NCBI GenBank assembly: GCA_051439375.1
Contig: JBFRWB010000146.1
Span: 1 to 16,132 of the forward strand
DNA: 16,132 nt
Direction: 5' to 3'
Source: JBGTGT01 sp051439375
GTDB lineage: Bacteria; Cyanobacteriota; Cyanobacteriia; Cyanobacteriales; Microcystaceae
Shown one piece after another: positions 1 through 7,033 of the stretch. Position numbers and translations under genes: made by a program. How positions within the stretch are numbered: position 1 is the first letter of the stretch; each line of letters opens with the position of its first letter. The notes below the pieces were generated by a model. The model ran no database searches. It was not told the DNA's origin and was given only the letters and a program-made list of their open reading frames with translations.

Positions 1-36
1 AAATAAACCATTCTCGCTAAAAACTTCTTTATTTAA

Positions 37-558
37 ACATACAACAAAAAAAAAAAAAAACGTCTCCCCCCCCCCCAAAAATCGCCTCCTAAGCGTCAAA
101 CTCGTCCCTCTCCACCACCACCTCCGAAACAGACTTCTCCCCCTCCTAAACGGCCTCAATCGCCTCAATCTAAATCTAATCGTCCTTATCATCAGGATTT
201 AAGCGAAAGTGATTTTAAAGGGGCAAATTTAAAGGAAAAAGACTTTTCAGGTCGTAATTTAGCCCATTCTGATCTGAGTTTGGCCGATCTTAGTGATAGT
301 TTTTTGCATAAAGTAAATTTAGAAGGAGCAAATTTATATAAAGCCAATTTATTTCGAGCAAATTTACTACAAGCAAACCTAAAAGGGGCAAATTTACAGG
401 AAGCGAACCTTATTGGCGCGGATTTAAGTGGTTCAGACTTAAGAGACGCTAACCTAAAAGGGGCTAAAGTGGGGTCAGGTAATCGGGTAATGGTAAAGTT
501 GACAGGAGTATTGTTAACAGGGGCTATTTTACCCGATGGAAGCGTTTATACCGATTAA
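37..558 (+). CDS. Pentapeptide-repeat protein, 3' part, with frame break at its 5' end
   Basis: The frame ending at 558 is open back to position 37, just after an in-frame TAA at 34-36, yet it has no ATG or GTG; the first usable start, TTG at 280, already lies inside the repeat domain. The translated upstream part is a Pro/Lys/Ser/Gln-rich linker (about 64-180), followed from about 196 by roughly 20 pentapeptide units of the A(D/N)LXX type (for example GANLYKANLFRANL). It ends in the cyanobacterial-type tail GAILPDGSVYTD. Pentapeptide repeats fold as a right-handed quadrilateral beta-helix and usually mediate protein contacts. A different frame (codons from position 2) is open across 2-60, so the gene probably starts left of the window and is broken or mis-sequenced at the A15/C11 tracts. 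A C-terminal pentapeptide domain after a proline-rich linker is seen in some cyanobacterial Ser/Thr kinases, but no kinase sequence is visible here. The domain call is firm; the gene boundary is not. Confidence 0.75.
   Translation, partial: TYNKKKKKRLPPPQKSPPKRQTRPSPPPPPKQTSPPPKRPQSPQSKSNRPYHQDLSESDFKGANLKEKDFSGRNLAHSDLSLADLSDSFLHKVNLEGANLYKANLFRANLLQANLKGANLQEANLIGADLSGSDLRDANLKGAKVGSGNRVMVKLTGVLLTGAILPDGSVYTD
46..76. repeat. Two adjacent homopolymer tracts, A15 and C11
   Basis: Positions 46-60 are fifteen A and 66-76 are eleven C, separated by CGTCT. They lie at the start of the proline-rich linker of the pentapeptide gene. Upstream, the frame starting at position 2 is open; downstream, the frame starting at position 1 is open. 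Adding one base, or removing two, across the tracts would join them. Such tracts slip readily in vivo and are also miscounted by sequencers. Confidence 0.9.
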
Positions 559-610
559 ATTTGAATTTCTTGTGACATAAGTAGCAAGATCAATATTTTG
601 AGAAATGCTA

Positions 611-1228
611 TCAATTTCCCATTAATCCTACTAAAATCTTCATTAAGTCTTCTAAATCATTGGGAACACGATATAAATTAAGATCCTGAGTAATTTGTTT
701 TTCAGTGCGATTAAGTACAGAAAACTGCCAAATATTGCCCATGGAAACTGCACCATATAGTTTAGGGTTATCAACAGGTGACCAAAGATCCACTGCAATT
801 AATTCTATCCCTAATTGAACTAATCCTCTTTCTAAATCTGAATTTTTGGCTTCAATAATAATCAAATTATTCTGCTCAGTTTGAATATAATAATCAATCA
901 GTCCTTTTAATTGTTCATTAATGGTTAAAGCATATTCAACTCTAACTTTTGCTTTTGTATAATGAATTAAATCCATAATAACGGGCGCAATTAAGAATTC
1001 CCGTCTAGCCATTTCACTGGTTAAGCTAATATAAGGCAAGTTTTCAATCAGTCGAGTTTTTAAAGTTGCCAGATGAGTTAAGGATTGTGTCGTTTTGGGT
1101 AAATTAAGAGAGGAAATCTGCCAATAGTAATTAAAATATGCAAATATTTCTTCAGGCTCACCCTTGAGTTTAAAATAATCAGAAAATGTATAAGCTTGGT
1201 GGGGTTCTATAATGGTTTTCTTGGTCAT
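611..1228 (-). CDS. Hypothetical protein with PD-(D/E)XK nuclease-like core
   Basis: A 205-residue soluble protein with no signal peptide or membrane segment. Residues 95-145 resemble the core of the PD-(D/E)XK fold: Glu98 in a helix or strand, Asp112 in GLIDYYI, a hydrophobic strand ending in Glu126-Ala-Lys128 (IIIEAK), then a helix with Gln138 (GLVQLGIEL). This D-(13)-E-x-K plus Gln pattern is typical of endonuclease-like folds, and the N-terminal REFLIAPVIMDL block (77-87) recalls cyanobacterial restriction-like proteins of unknown target. No methylase or specificity subunit is nearby, so a complete restriction system is not supported. It reads in the same direction as the lipoprotein gene upstream of it, with 53 nt between them. 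No clear Shine-Dalgarno sequence precedes the ATG. The fold assignment is moderate and the function unknown. Confidence 0.7.
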   Translation of the reverse strand: MTKKTIIEPHQAYTFSDYFKLKGEPEEIFAYFNYYWQISSLNLPKTTQSLTHLATLKTRLIENLPYISLTSEMARREFLIAPVIMDLIHYTKAKVRVEYALTINEQLKGLIDYYIQTEQNNLIIIEAKNSDLERGLVQLGIELIAVDLWSPVDNPKLYGAVSMGNIWQFSVLNRTEKQITQDLNLYRVPNDLEDLMKILVGLMGN

Positions 1229-1281
1229 TTGATTAAGAATTGAATAATTATTTAGCTATTAAGTAGTGTGCAGAAAAATGT

Positions 1282-2313
1282 TTAATTAAAAAAAGATTCT
1301 TTTATTTTTGTTCTAGCCATTCGGAAAAATCCCAAGGTATATTCATAAGTAAATAAAGAATAGCCATATCCTGATTTTTGAATCGTCTCGATTTGCTTTT
1401 TAACTTCTGAAAGAGATTTTAATTGTCGAGATTGCTCTTGAATAAATCCTGCAAAAACACCGGCTGCAACAGGAACATAATGACTGGCTTCTTTTAAGCC
1501 AGAATGGGAGAGGGTTACTTGAACTTGTTCGGCTTTGTTACGATAAATTTGCACCACTACCTCATCAATATATCCTTGATGTACCCATTTTAACCAATCT
1601 TGCGAATAGTATTTATAGGAAAATCTAGGGTAATTAGGAGACAAAGAAATGATCCAATTCGGATGAATTTTTTTGATAGTTTGAGCAACTTTTTCGGTTA
1701 ATTGAGTCAAAGAATCGGCGTAATATCCTAATTCTTTGGGAATTCCCCAATGATCATCCAGTTGAATTCCTGCTAAATCTGGATAGAGATAAGCAACTTC
1801 CCTAAATAATTTTACAAAATAGTCTTGAACTTCAGGGAGATCAGGATTTAACCAAACAAAATTATTCACAATTTTTCCCTTTTCTAATAACCAGTCAGGA
1901 TGCTTTTTTGCGATCGCATCGTGGGGATTAAGCATTAAGCCATATTCATACCAACCATAAATCTTTAACCCTTGTCGTTCTCCTTCTTTAATGGCTCTAT
2001 TTAAAGGGTTAATGAAGGATAAACTAACCAGATGATTTTGAAAACTAACATTCGTAGGATAAGTGACTCCATCATTATAAACAGAAATGTAAACTCGATT
2101 AAAATTCAAGCGAGAAAGTTGATGAAAAACGTTATCAAGTTGTCCAGTATAAGCATAGAAAGCATTACCGACATGAGTGAGCCAAACCCCTCGAATAGTT
2201 GAGCTATCTTGAGGTTGATGGGGAGGTGCTTGGGTGAGTCGATTACATCCAACAATCAATAGGGATACTATGATAAAAATTTTCGCGAATTTGACAATTT
2301 TTTTGTTAATCAT
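1282..2313 (-). CDS. GHL10-family glycoside hydrolase-like lipoprotein
   Basis: A 343-residue protein of the glycosyl-hydrolase-like 10 family (DUF187/PF02638, YddW-like). Residues 1-23 form a lipoprotein signal: Lys-rich start, hydrophobic stretch, then I20-V21-G22-Cys23 as lipobox, so the mature protein should be anchored to a membrane. The body starts with the family hallmark RGVWLTHVGN (41-50), followed by the N-(F)-NRVYISVYNDG strand (70-82), the WYEYGL motif (121-126), WLNPDLPEVQDYF (154-166) and GIQLDDHWG (182-190). In this TIM-barrel family the paired acidic residues at that last position are the likely catalytic ones. The substrate is not defined by sequence; a cell-wall or extracellular polysaccharide glycan is an inference from relatives. 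Family identification is confident, activity is not. Confidence 0.85.
   Translation of the reverse strand: MINKKIVKFAKIFIIVSLLIVGCNRLTQAPPHQPQDSSTIRGVWLTHVGNAFYAYTGQLDNVFHQLSRLNFNRVYISVYNDGVTYPTNVSFQNHLVSLSFINPLNRAIKEGERQGLKIYGWYEYGLMLNPHDAIAKKHPDWLLEKGKIVNNFVWLNPDLPEVQDYFVKLFREVAYLYPDLAGIQLDDHWGIPKELGYYADSLTQLTEKVAQTIKKIHPNWIISLSPNYPRFSYKYYSQDWLKWVHQGYIDEVVVQIYRNKAEQVQVTLSHSGLKEASHYVPVAAGVFAGFIQEQSRQLKSLSEVKKQIETIQKSGYGYSLFTYEYTLGFFRMARTKIKESFFN
1910..1917. other. HIP1 octamer
   Basis: GCGATCGC, the highly iterated palindrome of many cyanobacterial genomes, inside the GHL10 lipoprotein gene. It supports a cyanobacterial host. Confidence 0.95.
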
Positions 2314-2389
2314 GGACTGTGTAAAAGCTTAAAAAGGCTATTTCAGTTTATCCTGCTATCTTGTTTAAGAGTAACCTAACACAAGTAAA

Positions 2390-2406
2390 GGCGAGGTAAT
2401 CTCGCC
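2390..2406 (-). terminator. Hairpin downstream of the pentapeptide gene
   Basis: GGCGAG-GTAAT-CTCGCC is a perfect 6-bp stem with a 5-nt loop. It sits 29 nt past the stop of the minus-strand gene ending at 2435. Read on the minus strand it is followed only by TTTACTT, so it may be a weak intrinsic terminator or simply one of the GC-rich dispersed hairpins common in cyanobacterial intergenic DNA. Confidence 0.5.
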
Positions 2407-2434
2407 CCTATAATCTTTCTGTATGTTTACGATT

Positions 2435-2944
2435 TTATGGACAGAATAAAGTCTCTTTAGTAGTACGTCCCGTAATTGGATTCGTGCCAAATGCCATGTT
2501 ACAGAGTTGTTCTTCTGTTTCTAAGCTGAGTAAAATATCGGTAAAATCTGCACCTTCGATATTCGCTTTGTTAAATAAAGTATTAACAGCAAAAGCCCCT
2601 TCTAAACGGGCATTTTTGAAGTTTGCTCCCGTTAAACGACTCGATTCTAAATCAGCTGCCCGTAAATCTGCCCCTTCAAAGTTAGCATTGGCGAGATTAG
2701 AAGAAAAAAGGCGAACACCTTGTAAATTTGCCCCACTAAAGTCAGCATCTCTTAGATTTGCATGATCAAACTGAGAATCTCGTAAATCCTGTCCCGAAAA
2801 ATCATGACCAATGAGATTACGTTTACCATAGTCTAAAGACCAACTAGGGGTTACAAATAGGGTGAGCATCAAAACACAGGCTAAACTAAAGGAAAGGAGA
2901 AGACGAAAGAAGGACAATTGAGGCATTTGATTGACTATTTTCAT
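2435..2944 (-). CDS. Secreted (probably thylakoid-lumenal or periplasmic) pentapeptide-repeat protein
   Basis: A 169-residue protein. Residues 1-36 are a signal peptide: Met-Lys start, hydrophobic core around 11-31, and a cleavable end at TPSWS before LDYG. Residues 42-137 hold about 18 to 19 pentapeptide units with central Leu or Phe (HDFSGQDL, ANLRDADFSGANL, ANFEGADLRAADL). The C-terminal cap (140-169) contains Cys148 and Cys168, spaced to form a disulfide, ending LFCP. The layout of export signal, short quadrilateral beta-helix and two-cysteine C-terminal cap is that of cyanobacterial and plastid lumenal pentapeptide proteins, such as the TL15/TL17 types and the Rfr proteins of Cyanothece. 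The molecular role of these is mostly unknown. It is divergently transcribed from the coiled-coil gene at 3041 and is the second pentapeptide gene in the window. Confidence 0.88.
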   Translation of the reverse strand: MKIVNQMPQLSFFRLLLSFSLACVLMLTLFVTPSWSLDYGKRNLIGHDFSGQDLRDSQFDHANLRDADFSGANLQGVRLFSSNLANANFEGADLRAADLESSRLTGANFKNARLEGAFAVNTLFNKANIEGADFTDILLSLETEEQLCNMAFGTNPITGRTTKETLFCP

Positions 2945-3040
2945 AACCTTAGTTTTAATGGATGGTGATATAGCTATTTTAAATCTTATCTGAACAGTAT
3001 TAAATCAGATTATGATGAAATTAACTAAGCTTCAAGGAGT

Positions 3041-3151
3041 ATGGAATTGACGACTAAACGCCGGACAGATGAAATGCTTGATGAGTTGGCCTCAAATGTA
3101 GATGAACTGCGAGAGAGTTTTTCTGAGGTTAAGAGAGCTTCTCTAGAATGA
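3041..3151 (+). CDS. Small coiled-coil ORF, 5' half of a probable split gene
   Basis: Codes for 36 residues (38 or so if counted from the earlier ATG context; 34 from the alternative start) rich in Glu, Asp, Arg and Leu: RRTDEMLDELASNVDELRES. An AAGGAG motif at 3034-3039 lies only 1 nt from the ATG at 3041 but 7 nt from the in-frame TTG at 3047, so TTG at 3047 is the better-spaced start. The heptad pattern (Met/Leu/Val at a/d positions) predicts a helix. It ends in TGA at 3149-3151, overlapping the ATG at 3148 of the next frame as ATGA. The product resembles the N-terminus of short cyanobacterial coiled-coil proteins of unknown role, with the remainder encoded in the next frame. It is either translationally coupled to that frame or the front half of one frameshifted gene. 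Confidence 0.5.
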   Translation: MELTTKRRTDEMLDELASNVDELRESFSEVKRASLE

Positions 3152-3378
3152 GAGATAGTATAGACGGGTTGAGAGTAACTGCACAGGCGTTATTACAAGT
3201 TGCTGCTCAAAGTCAACTTAAGATGGAGAATTTTGAAGAAGCGTTAGAATTAATGAAACCAAAACACGAAGAAGATATGACTTTAATGAAACAAAGATTT
3301 GCTGAAAGTGATCAAAGATTTAATATCGTATTAGAAGAAGTTCGCTTTTTAATCCGAGGAACTCAAGAAGAGTCATAA
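3148..3378 (+). CDS. Small coiled-coil protein, 3' half of a probable split gene
   Basis: A 76-residue, highly charged, helix-forming protein: SIDGLRVTAQALLQVAAQSQ, then a Glu/Lys/Met-rich stretch (24-55), and a terminal segment DQRFNIVLEEVRFLIRGTQEES. It has no signal peptide, membrane segment or catalytic motif. The charged heptad-like content suggests an oligomerising coiled coil. The frame cannot extend upstream past stops at 3124 and 3130, so the start is the ATG at 3148, overlapping the stop of the preceding frame. Joining both frames yields about 112 residues of continuous coiled coil, the usual size of such cyanobacterial hypothetical proteins, which argues for a one-base change in an originally single gene. 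I do not recognise a function. Confidence 0.55.
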   Translation: MRDSIDGLRVTAQALLQVAAQSQLKMENFEEALELMKPKHEEDMTLMKQRFAESDQRFNIVLEEVRFLIRGTQEES

Positions 3379-3445
3379 TTAATCACCTTGTTTAAGAGAA
3401 GGAATATATTAATTTTTTAATTTTAACAAATGGAACAATAATCTG

Positions 3446-3877
3446 ATGACACAACTAGGTCAATTAGGAGAAGAAATTGTTGCAGCTTGGTTAACTAGCC
3501 AAGGATGGAAAATTATTCATCGCCAATGGCACTGTCGTTGGGGAGAAATTGATATTATTGCTTGTATGTCTCATTCTATTATTTTTGTAGAGGTAAAAAC
3601 CCGCAGTCAAGGAAATTGGGATTTGAATGGGTTATTAGCAGTTAATCCGAAAAAACAAGGGAAGATTTTGACAACTGCACAGTCTTTTTTAGCAGAATTT
3701 CCTCAATTGGCTGAATATTATTGTCGCTTTGATGTGGCGTTAGTTCAAGGTAAAAAATTATCTCAAATTAATTCCACTCAAGATAGATTATCTTCAATTA
3801 AATTAAATCAACCAATTAATTATCAGGGCTATCAATTAACTCTAATTAGCTACTTAGAAGACGCTTTTTCTGAATAA
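3446..3877 (+). CDS. YraN/UPF0102 family nuclease-fold protein
   Basis: A 143-residue protein of the UPF0102 (YraN) family, related in fold to archaeal Holliday junction resolvases. It shows the whole family signature: LGQLGEEIVAAWL (3-16), the strand before RWGEIDIIA (31-39) with Glu34 and Asp36, and IIFVEVKTRSQG (45-56) with Glu49-x-Lys51 completing the PD-(D/E)XK active-site pattern. RFDVALVQGK (94-103) is the conserved C-terminal strand. Length is slightly above the usual 115-130 residues because of an Asn/Gln/Leu-rich extension at 106-143. The cellular role of the family is not settled; nucleic-acid processing is an inference from the fold. No Shine-Dalgarno sequence is evident before the ATG. 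Confidence 0.9.
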   Translation: MTQLGQLGEEIVAAWLTSQGWKIIHRQWHCRWGEIDIIACMSHSIIFVEVKTRSQGNWDLNGLLAVNPKKQGKILTTAQSFLAEFPQLAEYYCRFDVALVQGKKLSQINSTQDRLSSIKLNQPINYQGYQLTLISYLEDAFSE

Positions 3878-3916
3878 TAAAGATAGGAAAGATAGTTCTA
3901 AGGTGTCCAATACTTG

Positions 3917-3922
3917 TATAAT
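3917..3922 (+). promoter_or_regulatory. Perfect -10 box before the methyltransferase gene
   Basis: TATAAT lies 36 nt before the ATG at 3959. A weak -35 candidate (TAGTTC, 3893-3898) sits 18 nt upstream. Transcription would begin near 3929, which places the possible TTG start at 3914 outside the message and leaves a leader of about 30 nt containing a GAAG motif, supporting the ATG at 3959. Confidence 0.4.
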
Positions 3923-3958
3923 GTTGGCGTTTACATGACAATTAAAGAAGTAAGACTT

Positions 3959-4735
3959 ATGAGTTCATTTCAAACCGCTATCAAAGCGTCCCTCAAAAAG
4001 ACAAGAAATTTGCTGCAATCCCTCTGGATGTCTTATCCTAAAAATGTACAATGCAATGTTTGTCAATGGGAAGGCCGTCAATTTTTAGGGAATTCATGGC
4101 ACAAACAGATTGTTTGTCCAAATTGTCGTTCTCAAGTAAGACAACGCTTATTTCTAGCAGCCCTTGAGCATATTTCTGATTTTTCTTGGAAAAAAACGAT
4201 TAATAAGAAAAGAATCCTGCACTTTGCGCCAGAAGAACTAATTTGCTCGATAATTCGACCTAAAGCATCCCAATATAACACAGCAGATTTCTTGCGCCTT
4301 GACTGTGACTTGAAACTGGATATGTCCAATATGCCCGAAATTTCTGATCAAAGTATTGATGTGGTTATTGCATTTGATGTTCTTGAACACGTCCCTAATT
4401 ATCACAAAGCGATTGAAGAAATTCATCGAATTCTTTCACCAGAAGGATTTGCTATTTTAACAGTTCCACAGAAAGACAATTTGGCAACAACTTATGAAGA
4501 TCCCGCAATAACAACACCAGAAGATAGACTTATTCATTTTGGACAGGTAGATCATCTAAGAATTTTTGGAGATGATTTTCCCAAAATTGTTGGGTCTAAA
4601 GGTTTCTCAGTTACCACAGTTGAAAAGTCCTCATTTACTCAAGAAATTGCCAAGAAATACGTTTTGTTTCCACCTATTTTTTCTAAACAGCCGTTAGCCA
4701 CCAATTTTCCCAAGGTATTCTTTTGTCAAAAATAA
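3959..4735 (+). CDS. Class I SAM-dependent methyltransferase with N-terminal zinc ribbon
   Basis: From this ATG the product is 258 residues; an in-frame ATG at 3935 and a TTG at 3914 would lengthen it by 8 and 15. The present start is preferred because of the TATAAT at 3917 and GAAG 8-9 nt upstream. Near the N-terminus, CNVC and CPNC (Cys32/Cys35 and Cys53/Cys56 counted from this start) form a zinc-ribbon-like pair. A type-11 methyltransferase domain follows: ILHFAPEE as motif I (in place of the glycine-rich loop), LDCDLKLDMSNMPEI, SIDVVIAFDVLEHVPNYHKA, and RILSPEGFAILTVP. The later TYEDP and FGQVDHLRIFGDDF blocks are family-specific. Such enzymes often occur in surface-polysaccharide gene sets, but no glycosyltransferase cluster adjoins this one, so the acceptor is unknown. 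It is convergent with the mscS-family gene. Confidence 0.85.
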   Translation: MSSFQTAIKASLKKTRNLLQSLWMSYPKNVQCNVCQWEGRQFLGNSWHKQIVCPNCRSQVRQRLFLAALEHISDFSWKKTINKKRILHFAPEELICSIIRPKASQYNTADFLRLDCDLKLDMSNMPEISDQSIDVVIAFDVLEHVPNYHKAIEEIHRILSPEGFAILTVPQKDNLATTYEDPAITTPEDRLIHFGQVDHLRIFGDDFPKIVGSKGFSVTTVEKSSFTQEIAKKYVLFPPIFSKQPLATNFPKVFFCQK

Positions 4736-4744
4736 CTTTATTAA

Positions 4745-4849
4745 AATACAGCAATCAGGAATGAGTCATGAGATATCTTTTTTATTGTTTGTTCTCTGTT
4801 CTCTTGTACTCAGACTTAATTCTCACAACTGACAACTGATTGCTATATT
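4745..4849. repeat. TIR-bounded intergenic segment (MITE-like candidate)
   Basis: AATACAGCAATCAG at 4745-4758 and CTGATTGCTATATT at 4836-4849 are inverted copies matching at 13 of 14 positions, enclosing about 77 nt between two convergent genes. The right end also carries two tandem CAACTGA heptamers (4826-4839). There is no ORF and no clear target-site duplication. It could be a small non-autonomous element or a large-loop hairpin. Confidence 0.45.
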
Positions 4850-4861
4850 CAATAACAAGTC

Positions 4862-6943
4862 TTAGTTACTCACACCATCTTCTGAGGACTGATAATTCAT
4901 GGTCATAAATTCATCAGAACGAGGAGACACCATTGTAACTTGATGATAAGGAATTCCTAACGCAATGTTTTCTTTTTCAAAGGCTAGTTTTAAGCGTCGT
5001 CGATATTCTCTTCCTACTCCCCACTGTTCTTTGGGTAAAGTTTTAAGAATCATGCGCAAGAGAATTCCCTCATAGGAAATATCATCTACCCCTAAAACCT
5101 CGGCAGGTTGCAGACATTTTTCTGCCCATTGGGGTTCACTTTGCATTTCCTCAGCTACTTGATTCATGACACTAATCGCTCTATCAACATTTTCATTCCA
5201 TGCAATCTTAATTGTAAAATTAACCTGTGACCAGTTCTTACTAAAGTTAGTAACGGATTCAATTTTTCGGTTAGGAATTGAAATTAAATGACCGTCTATA
5301 TTGCGTAAAGATGTCGTAAAAAGATTAATATCTTCCACACCTCCACCCAAATCTCCGCCCACATTAATCACATCTCCAATTACATAACGATCATTGACCA
5401 GAATTAACAGTCCATTGAGCAAATCTTCGAGAAGACTACGGGATAGGAAGGCGACAGCAACAGCAAACACCCCTGCACTGGCTAAAACGGCAGGATTAAT
5501 CCCTAAAATCCAGATAGTTGCATATCCCCCAATAAATATCGCTATAAAAGTAGTGGCACTTTTAGCTGTTTTGGAGTAAGTATCTACCCTGAGGCCATAA
5601 CGGTTAGAGGTGGGATCATTTTTCTGTCCTTCTCTCGCCCAACGATTGAGGAGAAAATCAACGATAAAGTCACCAATTTTATCGATTAGGATTAAGGCAG
5701 TCCAAAGAATAATCAAATTAATCGTTTCTTGGAATAGAGAAGAGGACAAAAAGCGAGTTTGACGAAAAGTAAAGACAATAGCAACCATACCCATTGCAAC
5801 GACGAGAATATCGAGAACAAAGACCAATCGAATGAGTAATTGACAAATATTACGTTGCTGATTTATTAAGGTTTGGCGTTTTAATAAGAATGAGGCGGGA
5901 GAAATAGCTGATTGAGCAGCAAAATCAATAGTATTACGGACAAAACGCTTCAAAAACCTAGATTTTCCGTTTTGGGAGTCAGGAGACAGTGAAGGGGGAG
6001 TTGTTGTCTCTTGTTGTTGTTGAGGTGATAAGTCTTGGTTATTCTCTAAGATAAGTTCATCTGTTTGAGCATTTAAAGGGGAATGTTGGACAACAGAGGT
6101 TTCCGAATCAGCGGCCATTACTTCGGTTAGTTCATTAAGTTTACGGCCTAACTGATTATTGCGCTTTCTCAGAAAATCATAAAGATAGTAGCTTAAGACT
6201 AAAAGAACGAGAACTACGCCAATTACGAGAAAAACAATCGTCCATCGCCAGCGAGGATGCTGAATATCCATCTCTCGCCCCCAAAAAGCTTGATTAAAAG
6301 CGTTACGAATGTTTAACCGCCATTCATTGGCTAAGTCTTCCACGGTTGTGCCACTGACTGTGGCATCTATTCGAGTCACGGTGACGATATCTTGAGCAGC
6401 CAAGCCTAATTCGGGCTGTTCAGGCACATAAACAACGGTTTGACCATTTTTGAACCCTACATCGACAATTGGGGTTAAGGGATGGGGAGGGGTTGTCTGT
6501 TTCGGTATCCAAAATCGCCAATCTGCATCTTCAGGGACAGGAGAAGGAGAATCTGGGGTCAATTTTGTCTGTCGCTTGCTAATATCATCGATAATTTTAT
6601 TGAAAATTCGTTCGACTACCTTGGCTCTTTCTTCTATCAATTGTTTTGTCTCTAATGTCGGTTGTTCGGCATTTGGGGTGATGGCAAGGGTTAATTCTGG
6701 TGTCAGAAGAACACTCGCTTCTCTTTCACCATCAAAAATATAAACATCACTACACCAATATCTACCGCAATTATAGGCTTTGTTGAGATCCCAATGGTTG
6801 GTCGAAAGGGTTGAACTTTCCGCTGATGCGGTAGGAAAAAAGGGGATTTGGCTTAATAACTGAGGTGTCCAGCTTAAATTCAAGATTAAGCTTAAACCAG
6901 CAATGATTATAAGTTTTAGGGTTTGTTTTAAAAATTGAGTCAT
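4862..6943 (-). CDS. MscS-family mechanosensitive ion channel with large periplasmic N-terminal domain
   Basis: A 693-residue membrane protein. Residues 1-41 form a signal peptide ending in TASA. Residues 42-232 are a soluble, probably periplasmic domain with Cys59 and Cys64. Five hydrophobic segments follow, at about 234-256, 367-393, 405-431, 463-482 and 484-516; a Gln/Pro/Thr-rich loop (280-325) lies after the first. The last two correspond to the MscS core, where the pore-lining helix is the Ala/Gly/Val-rich LASAGVFAVAVAFLSRSLLEDLLNG (487-511). The beta domain follows: RYVIGDVINVGG, VEDINLFTTSLRNIDGHLISIPN (536-558). The C-terminal alpha/beta domain runs to about 672. Channels of this family open under membrane tension to release solutes during hypoosmotic shock. 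It probably has its own promoter at 6992-7024; gene identity is firm, gating properties unknown. Confidence 0.93.
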   Translation of the reverse strand: MTQFLKQTLKLIIIAGLSLILNLSWTPQLLSQIPFFPTASAESSTLSTNHWDLNKAYNCGRYWCSDVYIFDGEREASVLLTPELTLAITPNAEQPTLETKQLIEERAKVVERIFNKIIDDISKRQTKLTPDSPSPVPEDADWRFWIPKQTTPPHPLTPIVDVGFKNGQTVVYVPEQPELGLAAQDIVTVTRIDATVSGTTVEDLANEWRLNIRNAFNQAFWGREMDIQHPRWRWTIVFLVIGVVLVLLVLSYYLYDFLRKRNNQLGRKLNELTEVMAADSETSVVQHSPLNAQTDELILENNQDLSPQQQQETTTPPSLSPDSQNGKSRFLKRFVRNTIDFAAQSAISPASFLLKRQTLINQQRNICQLLIRLVFVLDILVVAMGMVAIVFTFRQTRFLSSSLFQETINLIILWTALILIDKIGDFIVDFLLNRWAREGQKNDPTSNRYGLRVDTYSKTAKSATTFIAIFIGGYATIWILGINPAVLASAGVFAVAVAFLSRSLLEDLLNGLLILVNDRYVIGDVINVGGDLGGGVEDINLFTTSLRNIDGHLISIPNRKIESVTNFSKNWSQVNFTIKIAWNENVDRAISVMNQVAEEMQSEPQWAEKCLQPAEVLGVDDISYEGILLRMILKTLPKEQWGVGREYRRRLKLAFEKENIALGIPYHQVTMVSPRSDEFMTMNYQSSEDGVSN

Positions 6944-6991
6944 GAGTCAATCATGAATAATAGAAGGTTTAAAATAGGTAATTGAGTTTAG

Positions 6992-7024
6992 ATTATACAA
7001 TAGGATTTATGGATTAAATGTCAA
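6992..7024 (-). promoter_or_regulatory. Possible sigma70-type promoter for the mscS-family gene
   Basis: On the minus strand TTGACA (7019-7024) and TATAAT (6992-6997) are both perfect consensus hexamers, but they are separated by 21 bp rather than 17. The -10 box alone may suffice. It lies between the stop of the beta-barrel gene and the mscS-family start, so the channel could be transcribed independently. Confidence 0.4.
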
Positions 7025-7033
7025 GCTTTTAAC

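Noticed and set aside
2484..2765. Open frame of 93 codons opposite the secreted pentapeptide gene
   Set aside because: It mirrors the 15-bp periodic repeats of the real gene on the other strand; its composition (Lys, Ala, Ser, Pro) reflects that, and it lacks a recognisable domain.
611..4735. A defence island built of the PD-(D/E)XK-like protein, YraN and the coiled-coil pair
   Set aside because: The genes lie on different strands and in separate units, YraN is a housekeeping family, and no defence marker (methylase, helicase, Cas, Abi) is present.
6940..6956. Two TCATGA palindromes 5 nt apart covering the mscS-family start codon
   Set aside because: Each hexamer is short and partly the start codon context; there is no longer symmetry or known operator match.
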